From Microbacterium album (lineage in GTDB: Bacteria > Actinomycetota > Actinomycetes > Actinomycetales > Microbacteriaceae), in the NCBI RefSeq assembly GCF_014643695.1, contig NZ_BMJY01000015.1:1-62793 (forward strand): a DNA stretch of 62,793 nucleotides, read 5' to 3'. The notes under the pieces were generated by a model. The model had not been told where the DNA came from. It worked only from the letters and a program-made list of their open reading frames with translations, and searched no databases. Below, piece by piece: positions 8,404-17,237 of the stretch (positions within the stretch are counted from its first letter, which is position 1; every line of letters begins with the position of its first letter). A program made the translations under genes and the position numbers.

Positions 8404-9255
8404 ATGACGCAGGCGGCTGACTTCGGTACGTTCGGCGTGTGGCGCGGCGCGGCGCTGCTCGACGCGCCCTTCGCGCGTCGTGTCGAAGCGCTGGGCTACG
8501 GCACGCTGTGGATCGGCGGGTCGCCGAGCGGCGACCTGGGCATCGTCGAGGAGCTGCTGGACGCGACCGAGGCGATCGTGATCGCCACCGGGATCGTGAA
8601 CATCTGGAAGGACGATGCGGTGACCGTCGCGCGGTCCTTCCGCCGCATCGACGAGCACCACCCCGGACGCTTCGTGCTGGGGATCGGCTCCGGTCACCGT
8701 GAGGCGACCGCGGAGCGCGTCCGTCCGCTCGCCTCGCTCGCGGCGTACCTCGACGTGCTCGACGCCGAGGGCGTCGGCCCCGATCAGCGTCTGCTCGCCG
8801 CGCTCGGCGACCGCACGCTCGCGCTCGCCGCGGAGCGCTCCCTCGGCGCCCATCCCTACCTCACGGTTCCGGCCCACACGCGTCACGCCCGCGCCGTCAT
8901 GGACGCCGCCCGGCCCGGCGCGCTCCTGGCGCCCGAGCAGAAGATCGCGATCGCCGACGACGCGGACGCGGCGCGCGCCACCGCCCGCGCATACCTCAAG
9001 CGCTACTTCCGGCTCGAGAACTACGTCGGCGCGCTTGTGCGCCACGGCGTGGACGAGAGCCAGTTCGAGGGAGGGGGCTCGGACGACCTGATCGACGCGG
9101 TCGCTTCCAACCCCACGGTCGACGCCGGCGTCGCGGGGCTGCGGGCGCACCTGGATGCCGGGGCCGATCACGTCAGCGCGCAGGCGCTGGGGGACGACCC
9201 GCTCGGCGCGCTCGAGCTGCTCGCGGAGAGCCTCGAGCTTCCGCCCCGTCGCTGA
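8404..9255 (+). CDS. F420-dependent LLM-class oxidoreductase (TIGR03620-like)
   Basis: 283 residues. The luciferase-like monooxygenase fold is recognisable from FGTFGVWRGAALLDAPFARRVEALGYGTLWIGGSPSGDL, IATGIVNIWKDDA and the cofactor-binding segment RFVLGIGSGHRE. This short actinobacterial LLM subgroup uses F420 rather than FMN. The substrate is unknown. The region 205-260 contains the family's variable helices. The start at 8404 has a well-placed promoter and no Shine-Dalgarno, and the long upstream open frame lies inside the preceding gene in another frame. It follows the hydrolase gene by 64 bases. The nearby fbiC and fgd genes support F420 use in this organism. Confidence 0.82.
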   Translation: MTQAADFGTFGVWRGAALLDAPFARRVEALGYGTLWIGGSPSGDLGIVEELLDATEAIVIATGIVNIWKDDAVTVARSFRRIDEHHPGRFVLGIGSGHREATAERVRPLASLAAYLDVLDAEGVGPDQRLLAALGDRTLALAAERSLGAHPYLTVPAHTRHARAVMDAARPGALLAPEQKIAIADDADAARATARAYLKRYFRLENYVGALVRHGVDESQFEGGGSDDLIDAVASNPTVDAGVAGLRAHLDAGADHVSAQALGDDPLGALELLAESLELPPRR

Positions 9256-9585
9256 GAGCACTCGAGCGTGTCCCCCATTCGGGGGACAAATCTGAAGGCA
9301 TCCTTAGGGCGAACTTGAGCCGGGATTGAGGCTACGCCCGTAGGTTTCTACCTGATGGCGGCCGTGACGGCGGGACCCGAACGAGCCGTCCCGCGACAGG
9401 AAGCACCCCCCACGAATCGCCCTGTCGCACGGCCGCCATCACTTCCACGTCGCGCCACTGCGATCGCTGCGGTGTACCCCGGCTGCACCGTCCCGACCGC
9501 GCCCGTGTCAGCGTGGGCGCATTCCGGGAGCGGTTCTGCGATATCGTGGCGGCCGGAATCGAACCGGGCGTCGGAAGGCAGGGCC
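9256..9585. other. 330-base intergenic region upstream of the response regulator
   Basis: It holds the terminator hairpin at 9269-9288 and probable promoter elements: TTGAGG at 9326-9331, a 17-base spacer and TACCTG at 9349-9354. That leaves a leader of over 200 bases before the regulator start at 9586. An in-frame ATG at 9355 would extend the regulator by 77 residues, but that peptide resembles no receiver-domain protein and is proline/alanine-rich, so it is treated as untranslated leader. Confidence 0.55.
9269..9288 (+). terminator. Hairpin after the LLM oxidoreductase
   Basis: A perfect 8-base stem TGTCCCCC/GGGGGACA with an ATTC loop, 14 bases after the stop codon. It is followed by AAATCT rather than a U-run, as is common in actinobacteria. 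Confidence 0.65.
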
Positions 9586-10329
9586 GTGGAGCACCCCCGC
9601 GTCGCCGTCGTCGTCGAGGACGACGAGGACATCCGAGTGCTCATCAACGAGGTGCTCGTGCAGGCGGGCTTCGAGGTGCACTCTGCGTCCACAGGACTGG
9701 AGGGGGTGCGGCTCGTGCAGGAGCATCAGCCGCTCGTGACCACTCTGGATCTCAGCATGCCGGGGATCGACGGATTCGAGACGGCCAAGCGGATCCGGGC
9801 CATCAGCGTGACGTATCTGGTCATGCTGACCGCGCGCGCCGACGAGATCGATGTGCTCCAGGGTCTGCAGGCGGGGGCGGACGACTACCTCACGAAGCCC
9901 TTCCGTCCGCGAGAGCTGCGCGCCCGCGTCGAGGCGATGATGCGACGGCCCCGGGTGCCGACGGCGGTCGTCGCGCCGGCGCCCGACAGCGCGTCGCCGC
10001 CGGCGGAGGTCGGCTGGCTCGAGCACCGCGGGGTGCGTCTGCACCCGGACATGCGCGTCGTGACGGTCGAGGGCGAGGCGCTGGAGCTGACGCGGACCGA
10101 GTTCGACCTCCTCGAAAAGCTGCTGCGCGCGGGCGTGCGCGTCGTCTCGAAGCATCAGCTCTCGCTGGCCCTGCGGGACGAAAGCCGCGGACAGTTCGTC
10201 AGCGACCACGACCTGCGCGCGATCGAGGTCCACATGGCGAACCTCCGCCGGAAGCTGGGGGAGTCGGCCACGCGGCCCCGCTGGATCGAGACCGTCCGCG
10301 GGGTCGGTTACCGCCTCACGGCGCGCTGA
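9586..10329 (+). CDS. OmpR/PhoB-family response regulator
   Basis: 247 residues. The receiver domain (about 1-120) shows the acidic pair in VVVEDDEDIRV, the phospho-acceptor Asp in TLDLSMPGIDGF and the conserved Lys in DDYLTKPFRPRELRARV. The winged-helix DNA-binding domain follows a proline/alanine linker and ends with the hallmark WIETVRGVGYRLT. It should activate or repress promoters after phosphorylation by a sensor kinase. The GTG at 9586 is preceded by GGAAGGCAGGG and gives a normal-length protein. It faces the histidine kinase and GGDEF-like gene, with a single base between its stop and the stop of the latter. That kinase is the likely partner, although the opposing orientation is unusual for a two-component pair. 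Confidence 0.88.
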   Translation: MEHPRVAVVVEDDEDIRVLINEVLVQAGFEVHSASTGLEGVRLVQEHQPLVTTLDLSMPGIDGFETAKRIRAISVTYLVMLTARADEIDVLQGLQAGADDYLTKPFRPRELRARVEAMMRRPRVPTAVVAPAPDSASPPAEVGWLEHRGVRLHPDMRVVTVEGEALELTRTEFDLLEKLLRAGVRVVSKHQLSLALRDESRGQFVSDHDLRAIEVHMANLRRKLGESATRPRWIETVRGVGYRLTAR

Positions 10330-10330
10330 C

Positions 10331-11497
10331 TCAGAGCTCGGTCAGCGCCACCTCCGCGTCGGGCGACGACGCGGAGCGTCCCGCGGCCTCCCGGGCGGCC
10401 TCGACGAGCGCGCGGGCGCGGGCCGTCGCGCCCGCGCTCACCGCGACGCCCACGCCGACCGTGGGCAGCACCACGTCGTCCGCGGCCAGCAGATCGTCCA
10501 GCAGGCATCGCTGCACGTGCTGCGCCACGCGGATCCCCTCACCGGGATCGGGCAGGACCAGCGACACGGCGATCGTGTGCGCGTCGAGGTGCCCCACCGC
10601 GGCGTCGAGCGGCGCGTGCCGCCGCACGCTGGATCGCCAGCCCGACTCGATCGGCTCGGTGACCGCCGGTCCGAAGGCGGCCGACAGGGCGCGCAGGTCC
10701 TCGATGCGGAAGGCGATCACCGCCACGTCGGCCTCGACGTCGCGCGCTCGCGAGACGAGATCGCGCAGCACCACGTCGAAGACGTGACGCGGAAGCGGGT
10801 CGCGCGGCGAGGCGTCCGCGGGACGCAGCTCGAGGGTGGGGGGCGGTGCGCCGAGCGATTGCAGGCGGAGCACCGACGTGGACACGACCGCGACCACCGT
10901 GAGCGCTGCCGTCAGCAGCGAGGTGGCGTTCGTGTCGAACCACTCGCGGAACAGTGCGCTCTCCGGGCCCACGATGAGGAAGACGACCGCCCGTCCGGCG
11001 TAGAACGCGGCGGCCACCGACAGGACGAGGGTCAGGCCGATGGCGCTGAAGGCGCGCCGCAGGGCGCCGCGCCTGCTCTCGACGGCGCCGAGCGAGGCGA
11101 GGACCACGATGGCGGCGAACAGGGCGGGCGCGCCGGCCCAGTCTCCTCCCTCGGGCCCGTCGAGCAGCGCCGCGGCGAACACGATCAGGCTGGCGGCCGC
11201 CGTGAGCATGCGCGGCAGCCCGCCGAGGCGGCCGTTGAACACCCGGCAGCCGAGCCACATCAACCCCATCTGCGCGGCGAAGGCGCCGTTGCCGACGGCG
11301 ACGGCGCCCCACAGCGAGCGCTCGAAGGCCCACACGAGGTAGCAGAAGACGGTCAGGATGCCCGTGAGGAAGGACGCGGCCCAGTACCGGCCGGCACCGC
11401 TGTCGCGGCGGGTGACGGTCTCCAGCAGGAACGTCGATCCCGCGGCGAAGACGACGAGGGCCGCCACCAGCGACGTCGAGTGCAGGTCGAGGTGCAT
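10331..11497 (-). CDS. Membrane protein with a degenerate GGDEF-like domain
   Basis: 388 residues. Seven hydrophobic segments occupy about residues 8-225, followed by a cytoplasmic domain of about 150 residues. That domain has the layout of a diguanylate cyclase (RDPLPRHVFDVVLRD, VAVIAFRIEDLRALSAAFGPAV, then PTVGVGVAVSAGATARALVEAA), but the GGDEF signature position reads HLDAHTIAVSL and there is no RxxD I-site. It is therefore probably catalytically dead and could act as a nucleotide or protein sensor. The ATG overlaps the kinase stop as TGATG, so it is co-translated with the histidine kinase. The GGDEF assignment rests on pattern only; any membrane-linked signalling domain remains possible. 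Confidence 0.6.
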   Translation of the reverse strand: MHLDLHSTSLVAALVVFAAGSTFLLETVTRRDSGAGRYWAASFLTGILTVFCYLVWAFERSLWGAVAVGNGAFAAQMGLMWLGCRVFNGRLGGLPRMLTAAASLIVFAAALLDGPEGGDWAGAPALFAAIVVLASLGAVESRRGALRRAFSAIGLTLVLSVAAAFYAGRAVVFLIVGPESALFREWFDTNATSLLTAALTVVAVVSTSVLRLQSLGAPPPTLELRPADASPRDPLPRHVFDVVLRDLVSRARDVEADVAVIAFRIEDLRALSAAFGPAVTEPIESGWRSSVRRHAPLDAAVGHLDAHTIAVSLVLPDPGEGIRVAQHVQRCLLDDLLAADDVVLPTVGVGVAVSAGATARARALVEAAREAAGRSASSPDAEVALTEL

Positions 11498-13104
11498 CAC
11501 CTGCCGCCTCCTCGCGGATCGGCGGCCGGGAGCCTCACGACGAACGTCGCGCCCTCGCCGAGCCGGCTCTGCACGGCGATGTCGCCGCCGTGAGCCCGCA
11601 CGATGTCGTGACAGATCGCCAGCCCCAGTCCGCTGCCGTGCACGCTCGACGTGCGCACCGAGTCGGAGCGGAAGAACCGCTCGAACAGGTGCTCCTGCTC
11701 CGCCTCGCTGATGCCCGGCCCGTCGTCGCTGACCGCGATCACGGCGTCCCCCTCGTCGTTCGCGCAGGCCACCTCGATGTGGCCGCCGTGCCGCCCGTAC
11801 CGCACTGCGTTGGAGAGCAGGTTGTCGACCACCTGCCGAATCCGCTGCGGATCCGCGAACGCCGTGGTCGGCTCGACGTCCGAGACGTCGATGGAGATGT
11901 CGCGCTCGCGGGCGCGCGGGGCGGCCGCCTCCACCGCGTGCCGGAGGATGTCGGCGACGTCCGTCTCCGACCGACGGAGCGAGACGCCCGCGCGCGCGTC
12001 GGTTGACGCCGTCAGGATGTCCGAGACGATGCCGAGCAGGCGCTCGGCGTTGCGGTCGGCGATCTCGAGGTTGCGTCGCGCGGCGGGCGGGAGATCCGGG
12101 TCGTCGAGGGCCAGCTCGAGGAAGCCGAGGATCGACGTGAGCGGCGTACGCAGCTCGTGCGAGACGGACGCGACGAGGTCGTCGCGGGCCCGCAGCGCCA
12201 GCAGCTCGGCCGTGACGTCGCGGGAGACGACGAGCGCGCCGGCCTCTCCCGCCGGCCCCCCGCGCATGCGGCGGGCGGTGACGTGGAGGGCCCGGCGATC
12301 GTCGCCCACGGCGCCGTACCAGATCACCGCCCCCTCGAACGTCTCGCCGCGGCGCGCGCGGGCGAGCGGGCGATCCTCGGGGGGCAGGGGCGTGACGCCG
12401 TCGGCGTGGAAGGCGGCCGTCGTCTCGTCCCCCTGCAGGCGCGCGTGCGCCTCGTTCGTCACCGCGAGGCCGCCGTCGGGCGCGATCCGGATGACGCCGA
12501 AGTCGACCGCGTCCAGCACCTCGGTCACGAGCGCCTCCTCCCGCCGAGCCCGCTCGAGCGCGTTCTGCAGCACCCGGGACTGTCGCGCGAGCAGCGCGCG
12601 CTGAGCGGCCGCGCGGCGCGCGATGACCTGGCCGAACACAGCGATCGAGGCCAGGGTGAGCGGCAGCATGACGGCGCGCAACTCGAAGCCGTCCGTGAAC
12701 CCGGCGACGAGGCTCCAGTAGATCGCGCTCGTGCCCAGCACCGCCGCGGCCGTGGCGGCCCACGTGAAGTTCATCGCGATCCACAGCACGGGGAACAGCC
12801 ACACGAGGCCCAGGCCGCCGAGGGGCTGACCCAGCTGGAGGAACGCGATCGCGACGATGTCGGCGGCGGGGATGGCGAGCGTGGCGGCGCTCGGGAGCAG
12901 CTCCCACCGCACCGTCACGGCGAAGGCGCTGATCACCATGATCCCCGTGAAGCCGATGACCAGGGCCGTCGCATCCTGGTACTCGCCGGTCAGCAGCATG
13001 ACGAGACAGGCGAACAGCACGACGCCCGTGAGCAGCAGCTGATTGAGGAGGACGGTACGCTCGCGCGTGACGTCGCGGTGCGGCACCGGAGCGCGGGCGG
13101 GCAT
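11497..13104 (-). CDS. Membrane sensor histidine kinase with PAS domain
   Basis: 535 residues. About six membrane segments lie in residues 17-175, followed by a coiled-coil-like stretch, a PAS-like domain (EVLDAVDFGVIRIAPDGGLAV), then HisKA with SVSHELRTPLTSILGF (phospho-His near residue 310) and a HATPase with N-box NLLSNAVRYG, G1 DDGPGIS, F-box LFERFF and G2 GSGLGLAI. It autophosphorylates on His and passes phosphate to a response regulator, most likely the OmpR-type regulator encoded convergently beyond the GGDEF-like gene. The ATG at 13104 has TAGCGT six bases upstream and no ribosome site. The signal sensed is unknown; no large extracellular domain is present, so a membrane or intracellular cue is likely. 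Confidence 0.88.
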   Translation of the reverse strand: MPARAPVPHRDVTRERTVLLNQLLLTGVVLFACLVMLLTGEYQDATALVIGFTGIMVISAFAVTVRWELLPSAATLAIPAADIVAIAFLQLGQPLGGLGLVWLFPVLWIAMNFTWAATAAAVLGTSAIYWSLVAGFTDGFELRAVMLPLTLASIAVFGQVIARRAAAQRALLARQSRVLQNALERARREEALVTEVLDAVDFGVIRIAPDGGLAVTNEAHARLQGDETTAAFHADGVTPLPPEDRPLARARRGETFEGAVIWYGAVGDDRRALHVTARRMRGGPAGEAGALVVSRDVTAELLALRARDDLVASVSHELRTPLTSILGFLELALDDPDLPPAARRNLEIADRNAERLLGIVSDILTASTDARAGVSLRRSETDVADILRHAVEAAAPRARERDISIDVSDVEPTTAFADPQRIRQVVDNLLSNAVRYGRHGGHIEVACANDEGDAVIAVSDDGPGISEAEQEHLFERFFRSDSVRTSSVHGSGLGLAICHDIVRAHGGDIAVQSRLGEGATFVVRLPAADPRGGGR

Positions 13105-13283
13105 GTCCAGACGCTATCGCGTCGATCGCTGCGGCGGGTGCCTCCGCCCGGCGGCCCCTCCCCGCACGGCGGGCGATTTCGCCCTGGGCGGACCGCCCGG
13201 GCGTCGGGTGGTGGGATGTCGGCGGCCCGTGGCAGGGTGAGGTGACCGCGTCGTCGACGCGGGAATCCCCCTCAGGAGTGCCT

Positions 13284-15047
13284 GTGCTCGGCAAGCTTCT
13301 CATCCGTTATCTGTCGCGCTATCGCCTGGCGCTGCTCGGCGTGCTGGTGTTCCAGCTGCTCAGCGCGCTCGCCGCGCTGTATCTGCCGCGCCTGAACGCC
13401 GACATCGTCGACCACGGCGTCGCTCAGGGCGACACCGGCTACATCTGGTCGACCGGCGGCCTGATGGTCGTGATCTCCTTCGGACAGATCCTCTTCGCGG
13501 TCGCGGCGACGTTCTGCGCGGCGCGCGCCGCGATGGGCGCGGGCCGCGACATCCGCCGCGACGTCTTCGACAAGGTGAGCGCCTTCTCCGAGCGCGAGGT
13601 GTCCCAGTTCGGCGCGGGATCGCTCATCACGCGCAACACGAACGACGTGCAGCAGGTGCAGATGCTCGCGATGATGGGCGCCACCATGCTCGTCATGGCG
13701 CCCATGCTCGCCATCGGCGGCATCATCATGGCCCTGCGCCAGGACGTCGGGCTCAGCTGGATCATCGCCGTGTCGGTGCCGGTGCTGCTCATCGTCGCGA
13801 CGCTGATCATCAGCCGCATGGTGCCGCTGTTCCGCACGTACCAGCAGAAGCTGGACGCCGTGAACCGCGTCATGCGCGAGCAGCTCACGGGGGTGCGCGT
13901 CGTGCGGGCGTTCGTGCGGGAGGCGATCGAGGAGGAGCGCTTCCGGCTCGCGAACACCGACATCATGGTCGTCGGCCGCAAGGTGGGCTCGCTGTTCGTG
14001 CTGATGTTCCCGCTGGCGATGCTCGTGCTCAACGTCACGATCGTGGGCGTGGTGTGGTTCGGCGGCATCGAGGTCGACGCGGGCGCCGTGCAGATCGGGA
14101 CGATCTTCGCCTTCATGCAGTACGTGGGTCAGATCCTCATGGGCGTGCTGATGGCGATGTTCATGACGATCATGATCCCGCGCGCGGCGGTCTCCGCCGA
14201 TCGCATCGGCGAGGTGCTGCGCAGCACGTCGACGCTCGATCGTCCGGACGACCCCGTGTCCGACTTCCCGGCACCCGGGAGCGTCGCGTTCCGAGACGTC
14301 GGCTTCACCTACCCCGGCGCGGAGTCCCCCGTGCTGCACGGGATCACGTTCCACGCCTCCCCGGGCGAAACCGTCGCCGTCGTCGGCTCGACCGGGTCCG
14401 GGAAGACGACCCTCGTCTCGCTCATCCCGCGCCTGTTCGACGCCACGGAGGGTGCCGTCGAGGTGCACGGCGTGGACGTGCGGCGCGCGGACCTCGACGC
14501 GCTGTGGCGCGGCGTCGGCCTGGTGCCGCAGCGCCCCTTCCTCTTCAGCGGCACCGTGGCGTCGAACCTGCGCTTCGGGCGGGAGGACGCCACGGACGAG
14601 GAGCTGTGGCACGCGCTCGAGATCGCGCAGGCGCGCGACTTCGTGTCGCAGATGCCCGACGGCCTCGACTCGCGCATCGCGCAGGGCGGCACCAACGTCT
14701 CCGGGGGCCAGCGGCAGCGCCTCGCGATCGCGCGCGCGATCGTGCGCCGCCCCGCCATCCTGCTGTTCGACGACTCGTTCTCGGCACTCGACCTCACGAC
14801 CGACGCCCGACTGCGTCAGGCGTTGTGGCGCGAGCTTCCCGGCGTGACGAAGATCGTCGTGGCGCAGCGCGTGTCCACCATCACGGACGCCGATCGCATC
14901 GTCGTCGTCGAGGGCGGCCGCATGGCGGGCATCGGCACGCACGACGAGCTGCTGGCCGGCAGTGAGACCTATCGCGAGATCGTCGCGTCCCAGCTGGGGG
15001 CCGAGGACAGCGGGCCGGGTTCGCAGGAACGGGAGGTGCGGGCGTGA
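13284..15047 (+). CDS. ABC exporter subunit A (degenerate Walker B) of a heterodimeric transporter
   Basis: 587 residues from GTG 13284, which follows AGGAG by five bases; an in-frame GTG at 13242 would add 14 residues. It is a half-transporter with six membrane helices followed by an ATPase. Walker A is GSTGSGKTT and the signature VSGGQRQRLAIARAI. Walker B ends in LLFDDSFSALD, so the catalytic Glu is Asp. The Asp is the mark of the degenerate-site subunit in heterodimeric exporters such as TM287/288. The next gene starts inside its last codons and supplies the complementary half. The substrate is unknown (drug, lipid or peptide export are typical). Confidence 0.88.
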   Translation: MLGKLLIRYLSRYRLALLGVLVFQLLSALAALYLPRLNADIVDHGVAQGDTGYIWSTGGLMVVISFGQILFAVAATFCAARAAMGAGRDIRRDVFDKVSAFSEREVSQFGAGSLITRNTNDVQQVQMLAMMGATMLVMAPMLAIGGIIMALRQDVGLSWIIAVSVPVLLIVATLIISRMVPLFRTYQQKLDAVNRVMREQLTGVRVVRAFVREAIEEERFRLANTDIMVVGRKVGSLFVLMFPLAMLVLNVTIVGVVWFGGIEVDAGAVQIGTIFAFMQYVGQILMGVLMAMFMTIMIPRAAVSADRIGEVLRSTSTLDRPDDPVSDFPAPGSVAFRDVGFTYPGAESPVLHGITFHASPGETVAVVGSTGSGKTTLVSLIPRLFDATEGAVEVHGVDVRRADLDALWRGVGLVPQRPFLFSGTVASNLRFGREDATDEELWHALEIAQARDFVSQMPDGLDSRIAQGGTNVSGGQRQRLAIARAIVRRPAILLFDDSFSALDLTTDARLRQALWRELPGVTKIVVAQRVSTITDADRIVVVEGGRMAGIGTHDELLAGSETYREIVASQLGAEDSGPGSQEREVRA

Positions 15048-17146
15048 GCGCGCAGGACACGACGGGGCAGCCGCTGGACGAGGACGAGCGCTATGAGCTC
15101 GAGCTCGCCGAGCGGGCACGGCAGAGCGCGGGCGACTGGGACTCGGTCGCGCCCGGCAAGGCGGCGAACTTCGGCAAGAGCTTCCTGCGGTTCATCGGGC
15201 TGCTGAGGCCGCACGCCTGGGCGTTCGGCATCGTGTCTCTGCTCGGCGCGGTCGCCGTGGTGCTCGCGGTGATCGCTCCGAAGGTGCTCGGCGAGGCGAC
15301 GAACATCGTGTTCGAGGGCGTCGTGCAGCGCGGACTCGCGGAGCAGTTCGCTGCGGGAACCTCGCAGCAGGACGTCGTCGAGGCGCTGCGCGCGGCCGGT
15401 CAGACGGAGCTCGCGAACATGGTCGGCGCCATGGCCGAGTTCCAGATCGGGTCGGGCATCGATTTCGACCGGCTGCGGATGGTGGTCGTCGCGGTGCTCG
15501 CGATCTACGTCGGGTCGGCGCTGCTGACCTGGCTCCAGGGCTATGTCATCAACGTGATCATGGTCCGCACGATGTGGCGTGTGCGCGAGGAGGTGGAGGC
15601 CAAGATCAACCGCCTCCCGCTGTCGTACTTCGACCGCGTCCAGCGGGGCGAGCTGATCTCGCGCGTCACGAACGACGTCGACAACATGACGCAGACCCTG
15701 CAGCAGGCGCTCTCGAGCGCCCTGACCTCGGTGCTGACCGTCATCGGGGTACTCGTCATGATGTTCTCGATCTCGTGGCAGCTCGCGCTCGTCGCGCTCG
15801 TCGCGCTGCCGCTCATGGCGGTGATCTTCGGTGTGATCGGGCCCCGCTCCCAGAAGGCCTTCCAGACCCAGTGGCGCAAGGTCGGGCGTCTCAACGCGCG
15901 CGTGGAGGAGTCCTTCTCCGGCCACGCGCTCGTGAAGGTGTTCGGCCGGGAGAAGGCCACGAGCGAGGCGTTCCAGCGGGAGAACGAGGAGCTGTACGAC
16001 GCCGCGTTCAAGGCGCAGTTCCTCTCGGGCATCATCATGCCCGGCATGCAGTTCGTCGGCAGCCTCACGTACGTCGGCATCGCGGTGCTGGGTGGCCTGA
16101 TGGTGGCGGGCGGGCAGATCCGCATCGGCGACGTGCAGGCCTTCGTGCAGTACTCGCAGCAATTCACGCAGCCCCTCGCCGAGCTCGGCGGCATGGCCGC
16201 CGTCGTCCAGTCCGGCACGGCCTCGGCCGAGCGGGTCTTCGAGCTGCTGGACCAGGACGAGCAGGAGCCGGACGCCGAGGATGCGCCGGAGCCGGTGGCC
16301 GGTCGCGGGGTCATCGAGTTCCGCAACGTCTCGTTCTCGTACGACCCCGAGCGCCCCCTCATCCGCGACCTGTCGTTCCGCGTCGAGCCGGGACAGACGG
16401 TCGCGATCGTCGGGCCGACCGGCGCGGGCAAGACGACGCTCGTCAACCTCATCATGCGGTTCTACGAGCTCGACGGGGGCGCGATCCTGCTCGACGGCCA
16501 GGACATCGCCGAGCTGACGCGCAACGACGTGCGCTCGCGGACCGGCATGGTGCTGCAGGACCCGTGGCTGTTCGCGGGCTCGATCCGGGAGAACATCCGG
16601 TACGGCCGGCAGTCGGCGAGCGACGAGGAGGTGCTCGAGGCCGCGCAGGCGACCTACGTCGACCGGTTCGTCCGCGCGCTCCCGGACGGCTACGACACCG
16701 TGCTCGAGGAGGACGCGTCGAACGTCTCGGCGGGCGAGAAGCAGCTGATCACGATCGCGCGCGCGTTCGTGGCGCGGCCGAGCGTCCTCATCCTCGACGA
16801 GGCGACGAGCTCGGTCGACACCCGCACGGAGCTGCTGCTGCAGCACGCGATGGCCGCGCTGCGCGAGGGACGGACGTCGTTCGTCATCGCGCACCGTCTG
16901 TCGACGATCCGCGACGCCGACCTCATCCTCGTGATGGAGCACGGCGACATCGTCGAGAAGGGCACCCACGACGAGCTCATCCGCCGCGAGGGCGCCTACT
17001 GGCGGCTGTACCAGTCGCAGTTCGAGCACGCGGCCGTCGATCTCGACGCCGAGGAGCAGCTCGTCGCCGCGGCGGACCCGGCGGCGACCGACGTGCCGGC
17101 GGCCGCCGGCGCCCCCGGCGAGGACCCGGCCCCCGCCGACGTATGA
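15044..17146 (+). CDS. ABC exporter subunit B (catalytic Walker B) of a heterodimeric transporter
   Basis: 700 residues. The GTG start overlaps the previous stop as GTGA. An extra N-terminal segment of about 45 hydrophilic residues precedes the six-helix membrane domain. Between helices 1 and 2 lies an extended region of about 50 residues. The ATPase has Walker A GPTGAGKTT and Walker B VLILDEATSSVD with the catalytic Glu present. Its signature is VSAGEKQLITIARAF, diverged from LSGGQ. A normal Walker B with an altered signature complements subunit A, so the pair should contain one functional and one degenerate ATP site. The C-terminus is an Ala/Pro-rich tail of about 40 residues. Transcription ends at the long hairpin just downstream. 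Confidence 0.88.
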   Translation: MSAQDTTGQPLDEDERYELELAERARQSAGDWDSVAPGKAANFGKSFLRFIGLLRPHAWAFGIVSLLGAVAVVLAVIAPKVLGEATNIVFEGVVQRGLAEQFAAGTSQQDVVEALRAAGQTELANMVGAMAEFQIGSGIDFDRLRMVVVAVLAIYVGSALLTWLQGYVINVIMVRTMWRVREEVEAKINRLPLSYFDRVQRGELISRVTNDVDNMTQTLQQALSSALTSVLTVIGVLVMMFSISWQLALVALVALPLMAVIFGVIGPRSQKAFQTQWRKVGRLNARVEESFSGHALVKVFGREKATSEAFQRENEELYDAAFKAQFLSGIIMPGMQFVGSLTYVGIAVLGGLMVAGGQIRIGDVQAFVQYSQQFTQPLAELGGMAAVVQSGTASAERVFELLDQDEQEPDAEDAPEPVAGRGVIEFRNVSFSYDPERPLIRDLSFRVEPGQTVAIVGPTGAGKTTLVNLIMRFYELDGGAILLDGQDIAELTRNDVRSRTGMVLQDPWLFAGSIRENIRYGRQSASDEEVLEAAQATYVDRFVRALPDGYDTVLEEDASNVSAGEKQLITIARAFVARPSVLILDEATSSVDTRTELLLQHAMAALREGRTSFVIAHRLSTIRDADLILVMEHGDIVEKGTHDELIRREGAYWRLYQSQFEHAAVDLDAEEQLVAAADPAATDVPAAAGAPGEDPAPADV

Positions 17147-17151
17147 CAGGG

Positions 17152-17220
17152 CGTTGACTAGCCTTCGTGCTGCTTACTAGCGCTCCCCGCGCTAGTAAGC
17201 AGCACGGGCGCTAGTCAACG
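17152..17220. terminator. 32-bp-arm hairpin between convergent genes
   Basis: Arms 17152-17183 and 17189-17220 are reverse complements except for three positions, around a TCCCC loop. In the forward-strand RNA two of those three become G-U pairs, leaving a single mismatch; in the reverse RNA they are A-C mismatches. The hairpin therefore favours the exporter transcript. Each arm carries CTAG twice, a rare tetramer in such genomes. There is no U-tract. It lies between the exporter stop and the carboxypeptidase stop. Confidence 0.75.
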
Positions 17221-17237
17221 GGATATACCCTCACCTA

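Noticed and set aside
9355..9585. 77-residue N-terminal extension of the response regulator
   Set aside because: The sequence does not resemble a receiver-protein start, while GTG 9586 has a good ribosome site and gives the standard length.
13272..15119. Long antisense frames over the ABC exporter and many other genes
   Set aside because: Rich in His, Arg, Asp and Gly with no domain motif; typical GC-driven shadows of real genes.
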